A DNA stretch of 37,936 nucleotides from Candidatus Rokuibacteriota bacterium (GTDB taxonomy: Bacteria > Methylomirabilota > Methylomirabilia > Rokubacteriales > CSP1-6), in NCBI GenBank assembly GCA_016179925.1, contig JACPCG010000170.1, positions 1 through 37,936 of the forward strand, read 5' to 3'. The notes under the pieces were generated by a model. The model ran no database searches. It saw nothing but the letters and a program-made list of their open reading frames with translations, and had not been told where the DNA came from. The number at the start of each line of letters is the position of its first letter. Position 1 is the first letter of the stretch. Below, piece after piece: positions 6,740 to 13,404 of the stretch. The translations under genes and the position numbers were made by a program.

Positions 6740-7168
6740 GTGGCCGCGACGTACCGCCTCGGCGTGGCACGCCGCGCGGTCAACGTGCTCGTCCGCGCGT
6801 TCCTCCGCGCGGGCCTCGGGCCGCCGCGCACCTATCTGCTCGGCGTGCGCGGGCGGAAGAGCGGCCGGCTCCGCACGACGCCGGTCACGCTGGTCGAGGA
6901 AGGCGGCCGGCGCTGGCTCGTCGCGCCCTACGGGGAGGTCGGCTGGGTGAAGAACGCGCGCGCGGCCGGCGCGGTCACGCTCCGGCGCGGCCGCCGCGCG
7001 GAGACCCGCCGGATCGTCGAGCTGGGGCCTGAGGAGGCGGCGCCCGTGCTCCGGCGCTACGTCACCGAGGTGCCGATCACGCGCCCGTTCTTCGACGCGA
7101 GGCCTACGTCGGATCTCACCGCCTTCCGCGCCGAGGCGCCCCGTCATCCCGTCTTCCGCCTTGAGTGA
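6740..7168 (+). CDS. Nitroreductase/quinone reductase family, F420-dependent (Ddn-like)
   Basis: 142 residues. The Ddn family core is clear: YLLGVRGRKSGRLRTTPVTLVEEGGRRWLVAPYGEVGWVKNARAAG, including the RGRKSG..R.TP cofactor-binding loop and the YG..GW.KNARA segment. A basic strand (VTLRRGRRAETRRIVEL) and a C-terminal helix follow. Characterised family members use reduced deazaflavin F420 to reduce quinones or nitro compounds; which substrate applies here cannot be told. GTG at 6740 is the only sensible start and has no strong ribosome site. The stop overlaps the hydrolase start by 8 bases, so the two are probably co-translated. A 93-bp piece of this gene is duplicated just upstream. Confidence 0.85.
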   Translation: MAATYRLGVARRAVNVLVRAFLRAGLGPPRTYLLGVRGRKSGRLRTTPVTLVEEGGRRWLVAPYGEVGWVKNARAAGAVTLRRGRRAETRRIVELGPEEAAPVLRRYVTEVPITRPFFDARPTSDLTAFRAEAPRHPVFRLE

Positions 7169-7739
7169 CGGCCTCCTCCTCACCCACGGCGCGAGCGGGA
7201 ATGCGCGGATGCCGTTCCTGGTCGCGCTCGACAAGGCGCTCACGGCGCGCGGCCTCACCGTGCTCCGCTACGACCTGCCCTACCGCCAGGCGCGGCCGAA
7301 GGGCCCGCCGCGGCCGCGCGAGGCGGCGGACGATCGCGCAGGGCTGAGGGCGACAATGCAGTCGCTCCGGGCGCAGGTGAGCGGCCGCATCTTCCTCGGG
7401 GGCCAGTCCTACGGCGGCCGCCAGGCGAGCCTTCTCGCGGCGGCCGAGCCCGGGCTCGCCGACGCGCTGCTCCTGCTCGCCTACCCGCTCCACCCGCCGG
7501 GGCGCCGCGCCGAGCTCCGCACGGCGCACTTTCCCGAACTCAGGACCCCCGCGCTCTTCGTCCACGGCTCGGCCGACCCGTTCGGCACGCTCGTCGAGCT
7601 GGAGGCGGCGCTGAAGCTGATCCCAGCCCGCACGTCACTCCTGCCGATCGAGGGCGCCGGCCACGACCTCTACCGGCACGGCGGGCGCGTCACCGTCGAG
7701 GCGATCGTCGCGACGTTCCTGACGTTCGTCAGCAGGTGA
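7161..7739 (+). CDS. Alpha/beta hydrolase (KANL3/Tex30 or dienelactone-hydrolase-like)
   Basis: 192 residues with a compact alpha/beta hydrolase fold. The oxyanion-hole strand is GLLLTHGASGN, the nucleophile elbow GGQSYGG has Ser83, the acid is in VHGSADPFG (Asp139), and His168 is in EGAGHDL. The small size and the absence of a cap domain resemble the KANL3/Tex30 group. The TTG start at 7161 overlaps the upstream reductase stop; no ATG allows the first strand to be kept. It acts presumably in the cytoplasm on an ester or thioester; the substrate is unknown. Confidence 0.82.
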   Translation: MSDGLLLTHGASGNARMPFLVALDKALTARGLTVLRYDLPYRQARPKGPPRPREAADDRAGLRATMQSLRAQVSGRIFLGGQSYGGRQASLLAAAEPGLADALLLLAYPLHPPGRRAELRTAHFPELRTPALFVHGSADPFGTLVELEAALKLIPARTSLLPIEGAGHDLYRHGGRVTVEAIVATFLTFVSR

Positions 7740-8268
7740 CGCCGGCGATGCAGATGGCGAGGCTGTCGGCGATCGTCCTGACGAGGTCACCAGCCCGAGC
7801 AGGGCAATAAGGGTGAGGGCCGCGCCGAACCAGAAATCGACGGAGGTCAGAAGCCTGAGCTTCCTGCGCCACCATCGGTGATGGTGAAGGCTCGTCGGTG
7901 GAGCGTACCGCATCCTGCTCACCCTCGCGGTCGAGCTGGTATTGGAAACTCGCCATCTTGACGTTGGCACGGCGCCCGTGTGGCGTGTTCTCAAAGAAGA
8001 GCTGTGTTGTGAGGCGCAAGTACCGGCCATCGGTGAGCGGGACGGGATCGTTCGGTCCCGCTGCCCCTCCGACCACCGGCTCGTCCCGGCGAGGGCCGTA
8101 GGTCAGTCGGACGAGCCCGCTCGGGTCCACTACGGTCTGATGAAGGATGAGGTTCGTGAGGTCAGCGAACGCTTGGAACGCGTCAGTCCGGCCGGAGCGG
8201 CCCGACTGGTACCGTCGGATAAGATCTCGCGCTTCGCCGAGCAGCGCTGTGAGGTCAGGTGGAGACAA
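7729..8268 (-). CDS. Hypothetical protein, second gene of a two-gene unit; possible frameshift in 3' half
   Basis: 179 residues from a TTG start that overlaps the end of the upstream small gene by 14 bases. The first 115 residues look like a real globular domain (LTALLGEARDLIRRYQSG, DAFQAFADLTNLILHQTV, then LRLTTQLFFENTPHGRRANVKM and FQYQLDREGEQ). After about 7930 the residues become low-complexity (STDEPSPSPMVAQEAQ). The neighbouring frame over the same bases encodes a clear membrane-helix pattern, SVDFWFGAALTLIALLGLV, preceded by WWRRKLR. A single-base indel would give a soluble domain with a C-terminal anchor. I do not recognise the family. The 3' end overlaps the convergent hydrolase gene by 11 bases. 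Confidence 0.55.
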   Translation of the reverse strand: MSPPDLTALLGEARDLIRRYQSGRSGRTDAFQAFADLTNLILHQTVVDPSGLVRLTYGPRRDEPVVGGAAGPNDPVPLTDGRYLRLTTQLFFENTPHGRRANVKMASFQYQLDREGEQDAVRSTDEPSPSPMVAQEAQASDLRRFLVRRGPHPYCPARAGDLVRTIADSLAICIAGVTC

Positions 8269-8464
8269 ACAGCGGGTCGGTCGGCTCTAGCAGAGAGGCG
8301 AGCGCAAGGAGGTCGGCAACGCGGCCGGGATCGGGCAGCTCGCAGGTTCGGTAGGCGTGCACGAGATCCTCGGCCGACATGTGAAGTCGGCGCCGAGCCT
8401 CGGCATCAAGCCGGGCGACGATCTCGTCGCGACTCAACTCGAGTGGGGCGGTGCTCGTGATCAC
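8255..8464 (-). CDS. Small hypothetical protein, antitoxin-like size and position
   Basis: 69 residues, helical, with SRDEIVARLDAEARRRLHMSAEDLVHAYRTCELPDPGRVADLLALASLL. It starts with GTG, and GGAGG lies 11 bases upstream. A small acidic helical protein overlapping a larger partner resembles type II toxin-antitoxin organisation, and RRRLHMSAEDLVHAY is similar in style to short antitoxins. No named family can be assigned, and toxicity of the partner is untested. The 5' flank ends at the left target repeat of the IS4-derived unit. Confidence 0.6.
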   Translation of the reverse strand: MITSTAPLELSRDEIVARLDAEARRRLHMSAEDLVHAYRTCELPDPGRVADLLALASLLEPTDPLFVST

Positions 8465-8487
8465 GATACCGATAACCTCCGGCGCTT

Positions 8488-8515
8488 ATTGTATCTCACT
8501 TCACTCTTGTCCAAA
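8488..8515 (-). promoter_or_regulatory. Possible promoter of the small two-gene operon, partly built from the mobile element end
   Basis: TACAAT (8493-8488, minus strand) is a good -10 box 23 bases before the GTG. The only -35-like hexamers at 15-16 bases spacing (TTGGAC or TTTGGA) lie inside the terminal repeat of the adjacent mobile unit. The -35 match is weak. Confidence 0.3.
8493..8501. repeat. Left 9-bp target site duplication
   Basis: ATCTCACTT here is repeated exactly at 11314-11322, each copy directly abutting a terminal inverted repeat. Nine bases is within the range produced by IS4-family transposases. Confidence 0.65.
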
Positions 8516-8518
8516 TTA
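8502..8518. repeat. Left terminal inverted repeat
   Basis: CACTCTTGTCCAAATTA; the inner 11 bases (8508-8518) are the exact reverse complement of 11297-11307. Confidence 0.6.
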
Positions 8519-8811
8519 AGGACTCCCGCATGCGCACGGCCTCCTCCAGCAGGTCCTGGGTCACTTCAGAAAAGGAGCGGCGCGAGCGCGTAACACAGGG
8601 TTCCGCGACCGGCGTCCACGCAGGCGTCGCCCCTCCAGATTACGGATTTGCAATCAGTTCGGAAATCCGCGTGAGCACGTTCTTCGTAGATCAGAGGCAG
8701 GAGTGCTTACCACTGAATTCGCCTTGACTGTGTCGGAGGGAAGTCGGATACTCCGGACCACCTTACGTTACGCATTTCTAGAACGCTCAATGTGAGAAGC
8801 GGAGGGGTCCG

Positions 8812-9840
8812 ATGACAAGCAGAAGGCGCCTGGCGTCGGTCTTCAAGCGGTCTGTCATTCTTTGGTCGGCTGTGGTGGCACTGGTCGTCGCCGCCGGAGT
8901 ACCGGGCTCACAAGCTCAGAGCCCGCAAGCCCTCGAAGCGCTGCATCAGCGCCTCTTGCCCCTCTTCGAGCTGGCCGGCGTTGTCTTCACCGACGCCGAC
9001 GAGACGAGCGGCCGGCTGGTCGTGGGCGTGTTGGACCGCGGCGTCGAAAGCTTGGTTCGGGCCAGGCTTCGTCTGCTGGGCGTACCGTCACAGTCCGTGG
9101 ACGTCGTTGAGACGGAAGCGATCTTTCAGGTGGCCACACTTCGCGACAAAGTCCGCCCCGTCGTTGGTGGCTTGCAGATCCGCTTCTCACAGTACCTTTG
9201 CAGCCTGGGCTTCAACGCCTGGCGTGACACAGAGGGCTATGTCACGGCCTCTCACTGCAGCACCAAGCAAGGCGAAGTGGATGGAACCAAGTATTATCAA
9301 CCGCTGAATCAGGTGGCGGAGGAATTCATCGGGACGGAGGTGGTGGACCCCGCGTTCTTCCGCAACACCAACGGCTGCCCACGGGGAAGGCGATGCCGCT
9401 ATTCCGATTCGAACTTCAGCGCCGGCGACGCCGGTGCTTCTTTTGCGCTCGGCTGGATCGCCAGGACGACGGGGCCCAACAACGGCTCACTCGAGATTGC
9501 CGGAGAGTTTGCCATCACCGCGGAAGGGCCCGCCACGGTTGGAGACACGGCGAACAAGGTTGGACGAACGACCGGCTGGACGCAGGGCACCGTCACTCGC
9601 ACCTGCGTCAACACCGGCGTGTCAGGCACCAACATCGTCCTTCTCTGTCAGGATTTCGTGGAGAACACGGTGCAGATAGTCGATGGTGGTGACAGCGGTT
9701 CTCCGGTGTTCCGCATCAACGCCGATGGCTTCGTCACGCTCCTCGGCAACCTCTGGGGCGGCAACTCATCGGGCACGCTGTTCGTCTACAGCCCGATCGC
9801 CAACATCGAGCGGGAGCTTGGAGCGCTCAAGACGTTCTGA
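8812..9840 (+). CDS. Secreted trypsin-like (S1 family, streptogrisin-type) serine protease with pro-domain
   Basis: 342 residues. A basic N-terminus and hydrophobic core (residues 16-30) with cleavage near SQAQ form a signal peptide. Residues 40-120 are a pro-region (GVVFTDADETSGRLVVGVLD, LLGVPSQSVDVVE). The catalytic domain shows His148 in VTASHCS, Asp199 in CRYSDSNFS and Ser295 in GGDSGSPVF, a complete triad in the order typical of S1 proteases, and NKVGRTTGWTQG is typical of the streptogrisin-like group. Paired cysteines (130/149, 189/195, 265/279) suit an extracellular enzyme. The ATG follows GGAGGGG. The gene is passenger DNA of an IS4-derived unit and is followed by a paralogous pro-domain. 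The substrate is unknown. Confidence 0.88.
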   Translation: MTSRRRLASVFKRSVILWSAVVALVVAAGVPGSQAQSPQALEALHQRLLPLFELAGVVFTDADETSGRLVVGVLDRGVESLVRARLRLLGVPSQSVDVVETEAIFQVATLRDKVRPVVGGLQIRFSQYLCSLGFNAWRDTEGYVTASHCSTKQGEVDGTKYYQPLNQVAEEFIGTEVVDPAFFRNTNGCPRGRRCRYSDSNFSAGDAGASFALGWIARTTGPNNGSLEIAGEFAITAEGPATVGDTANKVGRTTGWTQGTVTRTCVNTGVSGTNIVLLCQDFVENTVQIVDGGDSGSPVFRINADGFVTLLGNLWGGNSSGTLFVYSPIANIERELGALKTF

Positions 9841-9876
9841 ACCGCCGGTTACTGCTGTTGAGCCAGTGAAAGCGGA

Positions 9877-10482
9877 ATGGCGGTGGGGCCCGCGTTGGGC
9901 CGAACGACGGCGTCACGAGTTGCTCTCGGCTTTGTGTTGGCAGCGACCACCGTGGGCACCGGCCTCCTCGCCAGGGCGATCGTTACGGCGGGCCGCGAGG
10001 CATCCCAGGAACGGAGCACGATGGAGAGCTATGACGACCTCCTCGCGCGCGTCGAGGAGAGGGTGCCTGGCTTCGGCGGCATGTTTGTCGGCCAAGACGG
10101 ACGGCTCGCCGTATACCTGCTCGACCTGTCGCAGCTTGCCGCCGCCCGCTCGGCGATCGAGGCCGTGTTCGGCGCACAACGAGTGCCGGCAGCGGGCGTG
10201 CGCGCCCTGCAGGGTCAGTACACGGTGTCGCAGCTGAAGCAGTGGACAGAACGCGCGACGGAGATGTTAGGAGTGTCGGGCGTGACCACGGTCGATCTGG
10301 ACGAGGCCAAGAACCGCGTCGCGATAGGGCTCGAGGACGACTCCGCGACGCAGACGGTGGAGCAGGCGCTCGCGTCGCTGGGTATCCCGCGCGAGGCTGT
10401 CGTGATCGAGGTGACGGGGCAGATCAGGCCGCTCGATCGCCCACAACCCAAAAGCCGTTCGACGGACCAAGTGCGACCGTGA
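9877..10482 (+). CDS. Exported pro-domain-like protein, probably a truncated second S1 protease gene
   Basis: 201 residues with an N-terminal hydrophobic segment (RVALGFVLAATTVGTGLLARAI). The body (YDDLLARVEERVPGFGGMFVGQDGRLAVYLLD, then GVTTVDLDEAKNRVAIGLEDDS, LGIPREAVVIEVTGQIRPL) matches the pro-region of the upstream protease (GVVFTDADETSGRLVVGVLD, LLGVPSQSVDVVE). Where the upstream protein continues into RPVVGGLQI and the catalytic domain, this one ends in a short unrelated tail (QPKSRSTDQVRP) just 35 bases before transposase homology begins. The simplest reading is a tandem paralog cut off by the IS. Alternatively the free pro-domain could serve as inhibitor or chaperone of the upstream protease. 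Confidence 0.7.
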   Translation: MAVGPALGRTTASRVALGFVLAATTVGTGLLARAIVTAGREASQERSTMESYDDLLARVEERVPGFGGMFVGQDGRLAVYLLDLSQLAAARSAIEAVFGAQRVPAAGVRALQGQYTVSQLKQWTERATEMLGVSGVTTVDLDEAKNRVAIGLEDDSATQTVEQALASLGIPREAVVIEVTGQIRPLDRPQPKSRSTDQVRP

Positions 10483-10516
10483 TCGGCTTCCCCTCCGCCG
10501 CGATGAAGAACAACCG

Positions 10517-11202
10517 GTCAAGCTCCATCTGCTGCTGGATCACGATGGCTACCTCCCCAGCGTGGTGGTCATCACCGAGGGCAAGCGCCACGACGTGCGT
10601 GTCGCCCGCACCCTCGCGGCTACGTGGACTACGCCTGGTTCGGGCAGCTGACAGCGCAGGAGGTGTTGTTCGTCACCCGCCTCAAGGACAAGGCGATCTA
10701 CGAGGTCGTGGAGCGCCGTCCCCCGCCCGAACGCAGCCAGATTCGGCGGGACGAGATCATCCAACTGACCGGCGCGGACGCCTCGACCAAGTGTCCCCAT
10801 CGCCTCCGCCGGGTGGAGATGTACGACGCTGACAAGAATGACACCCTGGTCTTCCTGACCAACCACCTCGCCCTCGGCGCGACGACGCTCGCCGCCATCT
10901 ACAAGGACCGGTGGCAGGTCGAGCTGTTCTTCAAGGCGCTCAAGCAGAACCTCAAGATCAAGACCTTCGTGGGGACCAGTGCCAACGCGCTCAAGGTGCA
11001 GGTCTGGACGGCCCTCATCGCGATGCTGCTCCTGCGCTATCTGCAGCTGCGCTCGCACTTCGCCTGGTCGCTGTCGAACCTGGTGGCGCTGCTGCGGATG
11101 AACCTGTTCACGCATCGCGATCTCTGGGCCTGGCTGGAGGAGCCGTATACGGCGCCGCCGCCTCTCGACGCGCCCCAGCAGGAGGCGCTGGCACTTGGCT
11201 AA
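10517..11202 (+). pseudogene. IS4-family transposase, truncated, internally deleted and frameshifted
   Basis: Bases 10517-10615 encode VKLHLLLDHDGYLPSVVVITEGKRHDVRVART. The reading then jumps frame to GYVDYAWFGQLTAQEVLFVTRLKDKAIYEVVERR (from 10618) and continues to the stop. The C-terminal part has the IS4 signature YKDRWQVELFFKALKQNLKIKTFVGTS with the catalytic Glu. The N-terminal third with the first Asp is missing, and the stretch that should hold the second Asp (normally before the GY motif) is deleted at the frame junction. The product cannot be active. An intact relative would be roughly 380-400 residues. Confidence 0.88.
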
Positions 11203-11214
11203 TTCGGACAGCAG
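11197..11214 (+). repeat. Internal copy of the IS right end
   Basis: GGCTAATTCGGACAGCAG overlaps the transposase stop codon and recurs at 11294-11311 with one base different. The 97-base interval could be a leftover of two nested or recombined IS right ends. Confidence 0.6.
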
Positions 11215-11296
11215 AATGGGGAGGCCTGATCACCGCCCCCGCCCAAACCCGTCCAACATCCGGGGAAATCGGCATGCCCGCCCCTGGCAATCCGGC

Positions 11297-11313
11297 TAAT
11301 TTGGACAGCAGTG
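11297..11313. repeat. Right terminal inverted repeat
   Basis: TAATTTGGACAGCAGTG, inverted relative to 8502-8518 with two mismatches; directly followed by the right target duplication. Confidence 0.6.
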
Positions 11314-11322
11314 ATCTCACTT
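11314..11322. repeat. Right 9-bp target site duplication
   Basis: ATCTCACTT, exact copy of 8493-8501. Bases 11323-11421 beyond it contain no gene or motif I can support. Confidence 0.65.
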
Positions 11323-11421
11323 CTATCTCACTCCGCCGCGCGAAGCCGCCGGCTGACTCCGCTGAAACCCGTCGCCATTCCGTGGGTATTTCCGGGGGGG
11401 ATTCCGGGAGATCTTGCGGTT

Positions 11422-11470
11422 TTCTGAGGTCTCGCCCCCTATTCGTCGAAGGGGGCGAGAAACCTCAGAA
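11422..11470. repeat. Large inverted repeat (hairpin) downstream of tRNA-Val
   Basis: The left arm 11422-11440 (TTCTGAGGTCTCGCCCCCT) pairs with the right arm 11450-11470 with a 2-base bulge; the loop is 9 bases. It lies 17 bases past the tRNA-Val 3' end and may terminate or process that transcript; there is no strong T-tract, only AAAA/TTTT at the base. Confidence 0.7.
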
Positions 11471-11486
11471 GTCCCGGAGATTTCTG

Positions 11487-11562
11487 TGGTGGGCGGAACA
11501 GGGATCGAACCTGTGACCTCGGCCTTGTAAGGGCCGCGCTCTCCCAGCTGAGCTATCCGCCC
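11487..11562 (-). tRNA. tRNA-Val (TAC)
   Basis: On the minus strand the acceptor is GGGCGGA/TCCGCCC, the D arm AGCTCAGCTGGGAGAGC and the T arm has GGTTCGATCC. The anticodon loop CTTACAA gives anticodon TAC, and the gene ends in encoded CCA (76 bases). Confidence 0.94.
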
Positions 11563-11583
11563 GTCGGCAGGACCAGCCCCACT

Positions 11584-13404
11584 CTACCGCAGATCGAGCG
11601 TGGCCAGGCGGGAGGCCGTCGGCACGCCCTCGCCGTCCCAGCCGCGGAGCGCGTAGTACTCGTCGAGCATCGCGCGGAGCTCGTCGGGCGGGCAGGACAT
11701 GCCGGCCGACGGCCCCTCGGGGATGGGCTCGTGCATCACCCGCCACGGGAGCGTGTCCTGCGCGCGCCGCACGCCCTCCCGCACGTTGAAGAGGCGCTCG
11801 AGGTTGACGATGCGCTCGCCTACCCGCTCGAGCTCCTCCACCGTCACATCCCAGCCGGTGACGGCGCGCACCATGCGCGCGTAGGGCTCCTCCAGGAAGA
11901 GACCGAACCCGCGCTCGGCAGTGAAGCGGCACAGGACGAGGGAATCGCCGACGGCGGTGAAGTGCTGGCTCCGTGCGGCGAAGGCGGGTTTGTCTTTGGT
12001 GCTCCGGCGATCGAACCCCTGAGCGTATTGCGGAGTCGGGCGCGTGTCGTGGTGGCTCCCGCCGCGCGTGGCCGTCGCGTAGCCGATCGACAGCCCCTTG
12101 AGCGCGCGCGCCGAGTGCGCGGGCAGCTCGAGGCGCTTGACCGCGTAGACGAGCTTCGTGCCCTCGGGATGGACGGACTCTGCGAGTCGCCACGCGCCGT
12201 CCGCCAGCCGTGCGCCGAAGCCCTCGCGCCGCGCCGTCAGCTCGACGAGCCGGAGCATGCCGCGCCAGTCCCCCCACCCGAACGCGACGCCGAGGTCCTG
12301 CCTGGTGAGCCAGCCGCGCTCGACCGCCTCGCAGACGAACGCGAGCGTGACGCCGAGGGAGATCGTGTCCATGCCGAGGAGGTCGCAGAGGTCGTTAGCG
12401 AGGGTGAGCGCTTCGGGGTTCGCGATGCCGAGCATGGGCCCGAGCGCGAAGACCGTCTCGTACTCGGGCATCTTCGCCTTCCGGCCGGCGAACTCCCCGG
12501 AAGGGATCGCGTACTGCTTGCCGCAGGCGACCGGGCACTTGAGGCAGGTCGTGTCGCGGTCGTGGTAGCGGGCCTTCATCTCCTCGCCGCCGACCGCGCG
12601 CGCCTCCGCGAACACCTCCGACTTGAGATTGTAGCTGCCGAGGGCGCCGAGCGCGTTGATCGGCCCGACGAGGAACGGGGTGCCGTAGGTCGAGAGCGCC
12701 TGCGTGCCCGTCTTCAAGGGCTCGCGCGTCTCGTCGACGAGCGCCTTGAGCGCCGCGGGGTCGGCGATTTCCGTTTTGCGCGCGCCGCGCACCACGACGG
12801 CCTTGAGGTTCTTTGACCCGAGCACGGCGCCGACGCCGCCGCGCCCCGACACGCCCTCGCGGTTCTTCCAGTAGTGCGCCATCGCGGCGAAGCGCACGCG
12901 CTGCTCCCCCGCGGGGCCAATGGCGATCGCGTCGGCCTCCGCGCCCTCCGCGGCGACGAGAGCCGTGACGGCCTCCCGGGTCGTCTTCCCCCAGAGGTCG
13001 GCCGCGGGCTTCACCACAGCACCGGCCTCGGTGACCAGGAGATACGAGGGCGCCGCGGCGCGGCCCGTGATCAGGACGGCGTCGAAGCCCGTGCGCTTGA
13101 GCGTCGCCGGGAACCGGCCGCCGAAGGTCGAGTCGAAGAAGAGCTCGGTGAGCGGCGACTTGGTGGCGACGCAGGCGCGGCTGTTGCCCGGCACCGTCGT
13201 GTCGGTGACGGGCCCCACGCCGAAGACGACGGCGTTCGCGGGCGCGAAGGGATCCGTGCGGGCGGGGACGTGGTCGTAGAGTAGGCGCGCCGCGAGGCCG
13301 TTGCCGCCGAGGAGCCGGCGTGCCGTCGCCTCGCCGAGGGCCTCGACGCGCGAGCGTCCGCTCGTGAGGTCCACGGAGAGGACGCGCCCGCCGTAGCCCT
13401 TCAG
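11584..13404 (-). CDS. Aldehyde:ferredoxin oxidoreductase (tungsten/molybdenum pterin enzyme)
   Basis: About 606 residues, full length for the AOR family. It begins KGYGGRVLSVDLTSGRSRVEAL, the usual N-terminus, and includes the pterin-domain segments GVGPVTDTTVPGNSR and SGRGGVGAVLGSKNLKAVVV. The 4Fe-4S ligands are Cys287, Cys290 and Cys294 (CLKCPVACG) plus Cys492 (DSLVLCRF). The family oxidises aldehydes (some members other substrates) with ferredoxin as electron acceptor; substrate unknown. No ATG, GTG or TTG stands at the expected start. The frame suggests initiation at CTG 13404, whose bases overlap the TGA of the upstream TPR gene (CTGA). The next canonical start, GTG nine codons in, would remove conserved residues. 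Confidence 0.9.
   Translation of the reverse strand: MKGYGGRVLSVDLTSGRSRVEALGEATARRLLGGNGLAARLLYDHVPARTDPFAPANAVVFGVGPVTDTTVPGNSRACVATKSPLTELFFDSTFGGRFPATLKRTGFDAVLITGRAAAPSYLLVTEAGAVVKPAADLWGKTTREAVTALVAAEGAEADAIAIGPAGEQRVRFAAMAHYWKNREGVSGRGGVGAVLGSKNLKAVVVRGARKTEIADPAALKALVDETREPLKTGTQALSTYGTPFLVGPINALGALGSYNLKSEVFAEARAVGGEEMKARYHDRDTTCLKCPVACGKQYAIPSGEFAGRKAKMPEYETVFALGPMLGIANPEALTLANDLCDLLGMDTISLGVTLAFVCEAVERGWLTRQDLGVAFGWGDWRGMLRLVELTARREGFGARLADGAWRLAESVHPEGTKLVYAVKRLELPAHSARALKGLSIGYATATRGGSHHDTRPTPQYAQGFDRRSTKDKPAFAARSQHFTAVGDSLVLCRFTAERGFGLFLEEPYARMVRAVTGWDVTVEELERVGERIVNLERLFNVREGVRRAQDTLPWRVMHEPIPEGPSAGMSCPPDELRAMLDEYYALRGWDGEGVPTASRLATLDLR

Larger units (their letters stand above)
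8502..11313. mobile_element. IS4-derived unit carrying secreted protease genes
   Basis: The 2812-bp unit is bounded by CACTCTTGTCCAAATTA (8502-8518) and the inverted copy TAATTTGGACAGCAGTG (11297-11313), 15 of 17 positions complementary. It is flanked by identical 9-bp direct repeats. Inside are an S1 protease gene (8812), a pro-domain-only paralog (9877) and the 3' half of an IS4-family transposase (10517-11202). Base composition inside is visibly less GC-rich than the chromosome around it. With the transposase broken it cannot move itself. Bases 8519-8811 hold no gene I can support, only the leader of the protease gene. Confidence 0.6.

Noticed and set aside
11323-11421. Part of the IS4-derived unit
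   Set aside because: The target duplication ends at 11322; nothing beyond resembles the IS.
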